A stretch of DNA of 64,000 nt from contig CAWIEX010000014.1 in the NCBI GenBank assembly GCA_963835295.1, positions 1,116,001 to 1,180,000 of the forward strand, read 5' to 3'. Positions 35,514 through 43,177 of this stretch are shown piece by piece. Position numbers and translations under genes: made by a program. The stretch comes from JAOPZW01 sp963835295 (GTDB lineage: Bacteria; Actinomycetota; Thermoleophilia; Solirubrobacterales; Solirubrobacteraceae). The stretch's first letter is position 1; every line of letters begins with the position of its first letter. Below the pieces are notes generated by a model. The model did no database searches, was not told where the DNA came from, and saw nothing but the letters and a program-made list of their open reading frames with translations.

Positions 35514-35939
35514 CTACCGGTCTGTCCCGGTCAGACGCTCGAGCACGCGCAGCAGCGCCTCGAGGTCCTCGGCGGGCGCGTCGTGGAGGGCGGCCGGCGG
35601 CTCGTCCAGGATCGCGTCGGCGCGCGCGGCGGCGGCGCGGCCGGCGGCGGTCAGCGCCACGAGCTTCGCGCGCCGGTCCTCGGGATGGGGCGTGCGCGCC
35701 ACGAGCCCGCGCTCCTCCAGGCCATCGATGATCAGCGTGACGTATGGCCGATCGGCCGCCAGCTCCACGGCGAGCTCGCTCAGCGTGCGCGGCTGGACGG
35801 CCAGGCGCTGCAGCGCGCGCACGCGCGCCCAGCTCACCCCGAGCGCCTCGGACACCGCGAGCTTGCGATCGTGGTCGAGCACGACGTCCAGCATCGTGCG
35901 CCAGGCGCGACGGGCGAGGTCGGGATCCGCTGCGCTCAT
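35514..35939 (-). CDS. MarR family regulator
   Basis: 141 aa winged-helix repressor-type protein. WARVRALQRL and LSELAVELAADRPYVTLIIDGLEERGLVAR (recognition helix and wing, about residues 50-80) followed by HPEDRRAKLVALTAAGR are the MarR signature. ATG35939 shares its first base with the last base of the MFS stop (TGATG), so it is translated with the exporter. It probably represses the operon from the AT-rich promoter near 37400, releasing on binding of the exported compound. Confidence 0.87.
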   Translation of the reverse strand: MSAADPDLARRAWRTMLDVVLDHDRKLAVSEALGVSWARVRALQRLAVQPRTLSELAVELAADRPYVTLIIDGLEERGLVARTPHPEDRRAKLVALTAAGRAAAARADAILDEPPAALHDAPAEDLEALLRVLERLTGTDR

Positions 35940-37396
35940 CACGCCGCCAGCGGCGCCTCGCGCAGGCGCGCCGCGGTCCGCTCGGCGCTGGCGTGGGCCG
36001 CCCCGGTGCTCGCGGCCAGACCGAGCGCGACGATCCCGGCGCCCAGGCCCGCGATGAGCCACCACGCCAGGTGGCTGGCGGCGGCGAGATCGTCGTGAAG
36101 CGAGCCGGCCACCTGCGCGGTGGCCACGGCGCCGAACACCGCGACTCCGAGCGTCAGGCCGACCTGGCGGCTCGTCGTGGCCACCGCGGCGGCCACGCCC
36201 GCCTGGCTCGCCGGCATGCCCGACACGGCGGCGTTGGTGATCGGCGGGTTCACGGCACCGAACCCCAGCCCGAAGACCGAGTACGCGACCAGCAGCCATT
36301 CCAGGGAGGTGTCGGCGCTCAGGGACACGAGCATCAGGCTGCCCGCACCGACTCCGAGGCCGCCGAGGACGAGCGGGCCGCGCACCCCGCGGGTCCCGAC
36401 GACGCGGCCGGCGATCGGGCTGATCAACGCGGTCATGGCCGCCAGCGGCAGGGTGCACAGGCCGGCGCTCAGCGGCGAGAGGCCCCGCACGTCCTGCAGG
36501 TAGAGCGTGTTGAGGAACAGGAACCCGCCGAAGGCGGCGAAGGCCGCGACGGCGATGACCGCCGCGGCGGAGAACGGCCGGCTGGCGAAGAAGCGCGGCT
36601 CGATGAGCGGGTCGACCCGGCGCAGCTCGTAGCGCACCAGCGTCACGAGCGCGATGCCGGCGGTGGCGGCAAGCACGAGGATCCATGGCGAGCCCCACCC
36701 GAGGCGGGGGCCCTCGATGATGGCCGAGGTCAAGCTCGCCAGCGTGAGGATGACGAGCGCCTGGCCGACCGGATCGGGTCGCCGGGAGCGAGGCGCTCGG
36801 GACTCCGGCACGAAGCGCGCCGTGAGCACGATCGCGGCGAGGCCGATGGGGATGTTGACCAGGAACACGGCCCGCCAGCTGAGGCCGACGAGGACGCCAC
36901 CGAGGACGGGTCCCAGAGCCATGCTGAGGCCCACGACGGCGCCCCAGATCCCGATCGCCTGCGCGCGCTCGCGCGGGTCCTCGAACGTGTTGCGGATGAT
37001 CGACATGGCCACCGGGTTGAGCATTGCCCCGCCAACGCCCTGAAGCACGCGGAAGGCGATCAGCCAACCGACGCCCGGCGCGAGGCTGCAGGCCAGCGAC
37101 GCGGCGGTGAACAGCGCAAGGCCGAACTTGAAGACACGCGCGCGACCCAGGCGATCCGCGAGCGACCCGCCCAGCATGAGCAGGCTCGCGAGCACCACGG
37201 TGTAGGCGGCGGTCGTCCACTGCAGCGACGAGACCGGCGCATCGAGGTCGTGCTGGATGGACGGCAGCGCGACGTTGACGATCGTCACGTCCATCCCCAC
37301 GATCAGCAGGCTCATGCAGCAGATGGCGAGCACGAGCCGCGGGCGCGTGCGCGTCACGGGGTCCGCGGCCGTCGCTGTCGTAGTAGTGATAGGCAT
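35939..37396 (-). CDS. MFS exporter, DHA2/EmrB-QacA type, under MarR
   Basis: 485 aa, about 14 helices. IVGMDVTIVNVALPSI (helix 1), ADRLGRARVF (motif A), GPVLGGVLVGLSWRAVF (motif C). It is shorter than the other two DHA2 exporters in the window. ATG37396 starts within an unusually AT-rich segment. The pair with MarR indicates inducible efflux of a toxic compound. Confidence 0.87.
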   Translation of the reverse strand: MPITTTTATAADPVTRTRPRLVLAICCMSLLIVGMDVTIVNVALPSIQHDLDAPVSSLQWTTAAYTVVLASLLMLGGSLADRLGRARVFKFGLALFTAASLACSLAPGVGWLIAFRVLQGVGGAMLNPVAMSIIRNTFEDPRERAQAIGIWGAVVGLSMALGPVLGGVLVGLSWRAVFLVNIPIGLAAIVLTARFVPESRAPRSRRPDPVGQALVILTLASLTSAIIEGPRLGWGSPWILVLAATAGIALVTLVRYELRRVDPLIEPRFFASRPFSAAAVIAVAAFAAFGGFLFLNTLYLQDVRGLSPLSAGLCTLPLAAMTALISPIAGRVVGTRGVRGPLVLGGLGVGAGSLMLVSLSADTSLEWLLVAYSVFGLGFGAVNPPITNAAVSGMPASQAGVAAAVATTSRQVGLTLGVAVFGAVATAQVAGSLHDDLAAASHLAWWLIAGLGAGIVALGLAASTGAAHASAERTAARLREAPLAA

Positions 37397-37427
37397 ATAA
37401 TGATTGTAACACTATAACTATGTGCCC
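37394..37427 (-). promoter_or_regulatory. AT-rich promoter/operator of the MFS-marR operon
   Basis: The segment around 37396-37424 is the most AT-rich in the window (it includes TATAATGATTGTAACACTAT). On the minus strand TATAGT lies about 20 nt before the ATG and is a good -10. TGTAACA is a short perfect inverted repeat around a central A. This is plausible binding territory for MarR, but the exact operator is not resolved. Confidence 0.5.
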
Positions 37428-37477
37428 GCCTTGGGCTCGACGGGCACCCACCGCGCGTGGTATCTGTATCGAGGCAG

Positions 37478-38392
37478 ATGGCGCAGAATCTGGCGCAGAT
37501 GCTGGCCGCGGAGATCGCCGACGGGCGGCGACCCCCAGGGTCCGCCCTACCTTCGACCCGGACGCTGGCCGCGCAGGTGGGGTGCGCGCCGGGCACGGTG
37601 GCGCGCGCGTACGGCGAGTTGCGGCGCGCGGGGGTGATCGCCGCCCGTGACCGGGCGCGCGCGCGAGTCGTCGAGGGCGGTTCGCCGCGGGCGCGCTGGT
37701 GGTTGGCGGGCGGGCCGCGGCTGCGGCTGGCGGGCAGCGACGACCCAGCGCTCGATGCGCTCGTCCGCGCGGTGGGGGAATCGGTCGAGGTGGTCCCAGG
37801 GCCGCGCGGCAGCGTTCACGGCCTGGAGGCGATGGCGCGCGGGCAGGCCGACGCAGCGGTCCTGCATCTGCTGCACGCCGAGTCCGGGCGTCACAACGAC
37901 CCCTATGTCCGTCACCTGTTGGCGGGGGACGCCGTCGTGCTCGTGCATCTCTGGCAGCGCCAGATCGGGCTGGTCGTGCCGCGTGGCAACCCGCTGGCGG
38001 TGCGCGGGGTCGCCGACCTCGCGGGTCTGCGCGTCGCGTGGCGCGCGCGGGGCAGCGGGTCACGGCTGCTGCTCGAGCGGCTGCTGGCCGAGGCGAGCGT
38101 CGAGGGGGCGCCCGAGACCGGCGAGCCCGCGGACTCTCACCTCGCGGTGGCCGCCGCGGTCGCGGCGGGCGCCGCCGACACCGGGCTCGCCGTCCGAGCC
38201 GTGGCGCGGGCCTGCGATCTGGACTTCGTCGCGGTCGCGGTCGAGCCGTTCGAGCTCGCGCTGCGCGAGGAGGCGATTGACAGCGCCGCCGGGCTGCTCG
38301 CGCGCTTGCACGACCCGGCCTTCGTGGCGCAGGTCACCGCGCTCGGCGGCTACGACCTGACCCGGACGGGCGTACGCAGGAGAGCGAGGTGA
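37478..38392 (+). CDS. GntR-type HTH fused to PBP-like (MoeA-tail-type) domain
   Basis: 304 aa. Residues 1-65 are a GntR winged helix (GSALPSTRTLAAQVGCAPGTVARAYGELRRAG, key positions 22-53). Residues about 90-295 form a PBP_like domain with VVPRGNPLAVRGVADLAG, HLAVAAAVAAGAADTGLAV and ALGGYDLT. The same three segments occur at the C-terminus of the MoeA fusion at 56261. It overlaps tupA (GTGA) and so is probably a local regulator sensing tungstate, molybdate or a cofactor-related ligand. ATG37478 is preferred over GTG37457 because TGTATC (37465-37470) fits a leaderless -10. Confidence 0.82.
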   Translation: MAQNLAQMLAAEIADGRRPPGSALPSTRTLAAQVGCAPGTVARAYGELRRAGVIAARDRARARVVEGGSPRARWWLAGGPRLRLAGSDDPALDALVRAVGESVEVVPGPRGSVHGLEAMARGQADAAVLHLLHAESGRHNDPYVRHLLAGDAVVLVHLWQRQIGLVVPRGNPLAVRGVADLAGLRVAWRARGSGSRLLLERLLAEASVEGAPETGEPADSHLAVAAAVAAGAADTGLAVRAVARACDLDFVAVAVEPFELALREEAIDSAAGLLARLHDPAFVAQVTALGGYDLTRTGVRRRAR

Positions 38393-39234
38393 CGAGGCGA
38401 CGCCGGGCGGTCGCGATGCTGGTGGCGGCGACGCTGACGACGGCGGCCTGCGGTTCGGGCTCGTCGGGGAGCGCCACGTCGACGACCGCAACGCCCTCCG
38501 GCCAGATGATCCTGGCCACCACTACGAGCACGCGCGACACCGGGCTGCTCGACACGCTGGTGCCCGCCTTCGAGCATGCCGGCAAGTGCAGCGTGAAGAC
38601 CGTCGCGGTCGGCTCGGGTCAGGCCATCGACCTCGGCGCGCGCGGGCAGGCCGACGTCCTGCTGGTCCACTCCCCCGACGCGGAGCAGGCGTTCATGCAG
38701 CAGGGCCACGGCGCCAGCCGGCTGGCCGTCATGCACAACGACTTCGTGCTCGTCGGCCCGCCCGCCGATCCGGCGAAGGTCTCCCGCGCCGGCGGGATCG
38801 TGCCCGCGCTGCAGGCCATCGCGCGATCGAGGTCGACGTTCGCATCGCGCGCCGACGAGTCCGGGACCAACGCCAAGGAGCTCAAGCTCTGGAAGCAGGC
38901 GGGCATCGCCCCCTCGGGGTCGTGGTACGTCAAGACCGGCCAGGGCATGGGAGCGACGCTGACCATCGCGTCGCAGAAGCGCGCCTACACGCTCTCCGAT
39001 CGCGGGACGTTCCTGGCCACCAAGAGCCTCGACAGCAAGATCCTGGTTCAGGGCGATCGGCCGCTCCAGAACCCCTACCACGTGATCGTGGTCAAGCACT
39101 CGGGCACGAATGTCGGTTGCGCGCAGGCGTTCTCGCGGTGGATCACGAGCGCGCCCACCCAGCGCATGATCGCCGGCTTCGGCACGAGCCGCTACGGGCA
39201 GGCGCTGTTCCACCCCGACGCCCCCGGCCAGTGA
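38389..39234 (+). CDS. tupA: Tungstate ABC transporter, substrate-binding lipoprotein
   Basis: 281 aa secreted lipoprotein: Arg-rich start, hydrophobic segment and lipobox TTAAC-G (Cys about 21). The mature protein begins with ILATTTSTRDTGLLD, the TTTS signature of TupA-type tungstate binders, and continues with DVLLVHSPDAEQAFM and FVLVGPPADPAKV. The family binds WO4(2-) with very high affinity. It is coupled by GTGA overlaps to the regulator upstream and the permease downstream. Molybdate cannot be excluded as a substrate. Confidence 0.9.
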   Translation: MTRRRRAVAMLVAATLTTAACGSGSSGSATSTTATPSGQMILATTTSTRDTGLLDTLVPAFEHAGKCSVKTVAVGSGQAIDLGARGQADVLLVHSPDAEQAFMQQGHGASRLAVMHNDFVLVGPPADPAKVSRAGGIVPALQAIARSRSTFASRADESGTNAKELKLWKQAGIAPSGSWYVKTGQGMGATLTIASQKRAYTLSDRGTFLATKSLDSKILVQGDRPLQNPYHVIVVKHSGTNVGCAQAFSRWITSAPTQRMIAGFGTSRYGQALFHPDAPGQ

Positions 39235-39899
39235 CCGCACCGGCGGCCGCGCTCGTCGGGGAGCTGGTGGCCCGCACCGCCGCGGTGTCGCTCAGCGCGA
39301 CGGCCATCGCCATGCTCATCGGCGTGCCCGCGGGCACCGCGCTGGGGCTGCTGCGCTTCCGCGGCCAGCGGGCCGCGGCCACCATGGTCAACACCGGCAT
39401 GGCGTTGCCGACAGTGGTGGTCGGCCTCGTGGTGGCGCTCGTGCTCTTTCGCAGCGGGCCGCTGGGATCGCTCGAGCTCATCTACACCGTGCGCGGCATG
39501 GTCATCGCCCAGGTGCTGATCGCCGCGCCGCTGATCACGGGGATCACGATGGCCGCCATCCAGGCGCTCCCCGAGGAGCTGCCCGACCAGCTGCGAGCCC
39601 TCGGCGCCAACCGCCGCCAACTCGTCGTGCGCCTGTGGCTCGAGGCGCGCCTGCCGCTGCTGGCCGCCGTCATGGCCGGATTCGGCCACGCCGTCTCGGA
39701 GGTCGGCGCGGTCACGATGGTCGGCGGCAACATCCACGGCCAGACCCAGGTGCTGACCACCGCCATCGTCGAGGACGTCGGCAAGGGCGACTTCCGACCC
39801 GCGCTCGTCTACGGGGCGGTCCTGCTGGGGCTCGCCTTCGCGGTCAACGCCGTGCTCACCTCGGTGCAGCAGCGCGGGGCCGCGTGGGCGCGATCCTGA
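39231..39899 (+). CDS. tupB: Tungstate ABC transporter, permease
   Basis: 222 aa with five or six membrane helices. The EAA-type loop is ALPEELPDQLRALGANRRQLVVRLWLEARLPLLAA (key positions about 111-145), the contact site for the ATPase. GAVTMVGGNIHGQTQVLTTAIV near the end is typical of TupB/WtpB-like permeases. The start is GTG39231, overlapping the tupA stop, and its 3' end overlaps tupC by 16 nt. Confidence 0.88.
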   Translation: MTAPAAALVGELVARTAAVSLSATAIAMLIGVPAGTALGLLRFRGQRAAATMVNTGMALPTVVVGLVVALVLFRSGPLGSLELIYTVRGMVIAQVLIAAPLITGITMAAIQALPEELPDQLRALGANRRQLVVRLWLEARLPLLAAVMAGFGHAVSEVGAVTMVGGNIHGQTQVLTTAIVEDVGKGDFRPALVYGAVLLGLAFAVNAVLTSVQQRGAAWARS

Positions 39900-40948
39900 G
39901 CGTCGCCGGCGTGCGCCACCGCCGCGGCGGGCGCGAGGTCCTGCGCGTCGACCGGCTCGCCGTCGGCGCGGGCGAGCGGCTCGGGCTGCTCGGCCTCAAC
40001 GGCGCCGGCAAGACCAGCCTGCTGCGCCTGCTCGCGGCCATCGACCGGCCGACCGCCGGCGAGGTCCGCATCGACGACGTGCCCACCTCACGCGGCGGCC
40101 CGGCCCTCCGCCGCCGGCTGGCCTACGCGCCGCAGCGCCCGGTGCTGCTCTCGACCACCGTCCGCCACAACGTCGAGCTGCCCCTGCGCTACCGCCGCGC
40201 CCCCCGGGCCGTCCGCCAGGCGGTCGCCGCCGCCGCGCTGACCCGTCTGGGCGTCGAGCACCTGGCCGAGCGCCCCGCGCGCAGCCTCTCCGGCGGCGAG
40301 GCCCAGCGCGTCAGCCTCGCGCGGGCCCTGGCCTGCGAGCCCGACGCGCTGCTCCTCGACGAGCCCGCCGCCGGCCTCGACACCCCCAGCCGCGCGGCGT
40401 TCTTCGCCGACGTCGAGCGCGCCCTCGCCGACCGCGCGACTACGGTCGTCCTCGTCTCCCACCGCGCCGAGGAGGTGCTCGGCCTCGCCGACCGCGTCGC
40501 CGTCCTGGTCGCGGGCGAGCTGCGCCAGGTCGCCCCCGCCGACGAGCTCGTCACGCACCCCGCCGACGCGGCCGTCGCCCGCCTCGTCGGCTATGAGAAC
40601 GTCATCGAGGTCGACATCGACGACCACGGCGACGTCCTGGCCGCCGGGCACCCGACCGGCCTCGTCGCGCCACCCGGACGCCGCCCGGCCACCCTGGCGA
40701 TCTGGGCCTCCGCGATGTGCCTGCGCGACCCGAGCCAGGCCGGGCTCCTCGCCACGGTCAGCCGCGTCACCACCGGCCCCGGACGCCACGAGCTGACCCT
40801 CGACGCCGGGCTCTCACTCCGAGCGCACCTCCCCCTCGGCCCACCCCCGCCCCTCCCCGGCACCCGGGTCAGCGTGGAGCTCGATCGCAGCCTCGCCGCC
40901 CTCGTCGACTCCCGCCCTGAGCCGCAACGGTCACTGCGCGGCTGCTGA
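39884..40948 (+). CDS. tupC: Tungstate ABC transporter, ATPase
   Basis: 354 aa. Walker A GLNGAGKTS (about residues 37-45), Q-loop APQRP, signature LSGGEAQRVSLARAL (about 135-149), Walker B ALLLDEPAAGLD and H-loop VSHRAEE. The last 100 residues form a TOBE/Mop-like regulatory domain, common in oxyanion importers and possibly binding the substrate anion. GTG39884 lies inside the end of tupB. Its 3' end overlaps the convergent membrane gene by 18 nt. Confidence 0.88.
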   Translation: MGAILSVAGVRHRRGGREVLRVDRLAVGAGERLGLLGLNGAGKTSLLRLLAAIDRPTAGEVRIDDVPTSRGGPALRRRLAYAPQRPVLLSTTVRHNVELPLRYRRAPRAVRQAVAAAALTRLGVEHLAERPARSLSGGEAQRVSLARALACEPDALLLDEPAAGLDTPSRAAFFADVERALADRATTVVLVSHRAEEVLGLADRVAVLVAGELRQVAPADELVTHPADAAVARLVGYENVIEVDIDDHGDVLAAGHPTGLVAPPGRRPATLAIWASAMCLRDPSQAGLLATVSRVTTGPGRHELTLDAGLSLRAHLPLGPPPPLPGTRVSVELDRSLAALVDSRPEPQRSLRGC

Positions 40949-42367
40949 CAGCAGCCACAGTCCGAGGCTCGTGAAGGCGACCATGACCGCGAGCATCCAG
41001 TACTGCGAGCGGGTCGCCTCGCGGACGCGCTGGTACACGACGAGCGCGCGGTCGTGGGCCAGCGCGAGCCCGCACGCGTGACCGAGCACGAGCGCGAGGA
41101 CCTGGACGTACCAGACGCCGTTGGCCCCGATGATGTTGTAGTCGATGGTCGCGGTGGCGGTGCCGAACAGGTTCGAGCCGTGGCCGAGCGGATCGGAGAT
41201 GAGGTAGGCCATCGCCTGGCCCTGGTAGGTCAGCAGCGAGAAGTAGTGGGCGATGACGTAGGCCAGCGCGATCGGGATGAGCGAGTGCACGAAGCGCCGC
41301 GAAAGCTCGGTGGTCGTGTGGCCTCGGCCGACCGAGTGCATCCCGACCACGCCCAGCCGATACACGCCGGAGACGACGCCCACCATGAACAGCAGGCCGA
41401 TGGTGAAGGTGATCTCGAGCGCCACCTCGCCGGTGAAGCCGAGGTTGATGAAGCGCTGCTGGAGCTTGGGCGCCACGCCGCTCGTGCCCGTCCACAGCGC
41501 GCCCTGCGAGAGGCCGTCGAAGCTGACGGTGCCGATCATCGTGCATAGCAGGGCGACCGTCCCGGCGCCGGCGTCGAGCCTGGGCGCGCCGGCCAGCGGC
41601 GCGCGCACGAACAGCTCACGCTTGCGCCAGTGCAGCGGCGAGAGCATCGAGAACAGCCGGAAGTAGACGCCGAAGGCGTCGGCGTTGCGCGACCACGGCT
41701 CGATGCCGTAGACGCTCATCCCGACGAGCTGGACGGCGGCGTAGAGCAGCGCCATCGTCGCGAGCAGGCTGGGGTCGTCGCGATTGACGTACACCAGCTC
41801 GACCCACGCGAAGGCCAGGATCCCCAGTGCCGCCGGCCAGCGCCCAAGCCATTGCGGATAGGCCAGCGGTGCTGGCGCCTCGCTGCCGCGGCGCAGGCGG
41901 CCGAAGGACCACGCCACGCCCCGCGCTGCGGCGCGCCACGGGTTGAAGGCGCCGAAGACATCGCCCAGAAGGAGCGTCGCGAACGGGATCCCGACCCAGA
42001 AGACGACGTACACGACGGTCGGCACGAGGTTCGCGGTCGCGGTCTGGGTGCCCGCGAAGCCCGCCCACACAGTGACCACGAAGGCGGCGACCCCGAGCGC
42101 CCCGCACAGGGCCTCGAGGACGGCGGGCGCCCGCCAGACGCGCCGCTCGGCCGCCCGCTCCAGGCGCGGGCGCGGCCACAGCGTGGCCAGGGCGACGAAC
42201 GAGACGACGAGCACCACCGCGGCGGCCCACGCGAACAGCCAGCGCGGGATCGGGAGGTCCTGCTTGCCGACCAGCCCGTGAGCGGAGGCGGACGCCGGCA
42301 GCGCGGCGCTCGCCAGCAGGCCGAGCGAGGCGAGGGCGCTCCCCCAGCGCAGACGGCGACCGATCAT
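40931..42367 (-). CDS. Polytopic membrane protein of unknown function
   Basis: 478 aa. The N-terminal signal-like segment ends ASASAHG (about residue 30), followed by about 10 hydrophobic helices. Notable are VFGAFNPWRAAARG, SVYGIEPWSRNADAFGVYFRLFSMLSP and a His-containing IAHYFSLLTYQGQAMAYLISDP. Similar proteins are sometimes annotated fenitrothion hydrolase; I cannot support that activity here. ATG42367 overlaps the cupredoxin stop (ATGA), so the two are coupled. A His right after the predicted cleavage site could bind copper. Confidence 0.55.
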   Translation of the reverse strand: MIGRRLRWGSALASLGLLASAALPASASAHGLVGKQDLPIPRWLFAWAAAVVLVVSFVALATLWPRPRLERAAERRVWRAPAVLEALCGALGVAAFVVTVWAGFAGTQTATANLVPTVVYVVFWVGIPFATLLLGDVFGAFNPWRAAARGVAWSFGRLRRGSEAPAPLAYPQWLGRWPAALGILAFAWVELVYVNRDDPSLLATMALLYAAVQLVGMSVYGIEPWSRNADAFGVYFRLFSMLSPLHWRKRELFVRAPLAGAPRLDAGAGTVALLCTMIGTVSFDGLSQGALWTGTSGVAPKLQQRFINLGFTGEVALEITFTIGLLFMVGVVSGVYRLGVVGMHSVGRGHTTTELSRRFVHSLIPIALAYVIAHYFSLLTYQGQAMAYLISDPLGHGSNLFGTATATIDYNIIGANGVWYVQVLALVLGHACGLALAHDRALVVYQRVREATRSQYWMLAVMVAFTSLGLWLLSAAAQ

Positions 42368-42732
42368 GGGGCGACGGTGACGTTGGCCAGGGTCTGCTTG
42401 TGGTCCTCCAGCTCGACGACGAACTTGCCCTCGATGCTGGCGGGGAACCTGAAGCGCACCGAGCCGCCCTTGGCAACGTCCTTGTGGACGTCGTAGCCGT
42501 GGAAGTGGACCTCGTCGGCCGTGTCGCTCTTGACCGTCAGGTCGACGGTCCCGCCCTTCTTGAAGGTGACGTCCTTGACGCCGCCGACGGGCTTGGCGCC
42601 CTGCACGACCACCGTCGTCGGGCCGGCGTCCTTGGTCGATTTCGAGGAGCCGCCGGTGCCGATGACGACGACCGCGACGACCAGGACGACGACCGCCAAC
42701 CCGAGTACGACGACACGCTGATTGCGAGACAC
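42364..42732 (-). CDS. Membrane-anchored cupredoxin-like protein (EfeO-type)
   Basis: 122 aa. One N-terminal membrane anchor (about residues 7-27) is followed by a small beta-sandwich. DEVHFHGYDVHKDVAKGGSVRF (key positions 73-94) is typical of cupredoxin_1/EfeO-like domains, with three His as potential ligands, but the usual Cys and Met ligands of blue copper sites are absent. It is exported and anchored outside the membrane. It is coupled to the membrane protein downstream, which suggests a two-part surface system. Confidence 0.75.
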   Translation of the reverse strand: MSRNQRVVVLGLAVVVLVVAVVVIGTGGSSKSTKDAGPTTVVVQGAKPVGGVKDVTFKKGGTVDLTVKSDTADEVHFHGYDVHKDVAKGGSVRFRFPASIEGKFVVELEDHKQTLANVTVAP

Positions 42733-42798
42733 GAGAACCTCCGAGGCATTGCACGATGAACGGGATCGGGCCCGTTCACCGGCGAGGCGCCCGGGTCC

Positions 42799-43131
42799 CT
42801 ACGCGGTGAGGAACGCCGTGGCCGGCGGGGGCGGGCGCTTGGCCAGCGACGAGGCGACGAGGCGACCGCCGCGCTGCATCAGCCGCACGTGGCTGCGCGG
42901 GACGGGCAGGCGCGAGGCGCGCCGCGCGGCGCAGTGGGGCGACCGCTTGGCGAGCTCGGCCAGCTGCTCCTCGCCGACGTAGCGCCCGAAGATCAGCGGA
43001 GCGCACAGCAGCAGCGCCGGCGCGAGGTACAGCAGTCCGGTCTCCACGCCGCTGAGCACGGCGAAGACGGTCCACGCCGCCACCAGGAGCGCGAACCACG
43101 TCACCATCGTTCGCCGACCGGGCAACGCCAT
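42799..43131 (-). CDS. Small two-helix membrane protein
   Basis: 110 aa. Two hydrophobic helices (about residues 10-28 and 31-48), then a basic cytoplasmic tail with one Cys and no known motif. ATG43131 is used. It is divergent from the FUSC gene with only 46 nt between starts. No family is recognised. Confidence 0.6.
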   Translation of the reverse strand: MALPGRRTMVTWFALLVAAWTVFAVLSGVETGLLYLAPALLLCAPLIFGRYVGEEQLAELAKRSPHCAARRASRLPVPRSHVRLMQRGGRLVASSLAKRPPPPATAFLTA

Positions 43132-43177
43132 TGCCCGCCAGTATGTCGGACATGCTCGACTGCCGTAAGAGGGAGCG

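Noticed and set aside
37430..37480. Molybdenum cofactor riboswitch before the tup regulator
   Set aside because: The space between the AT-rich island and the start is too short, and a leaderless start is likely; no riboswitch fold was recognised.
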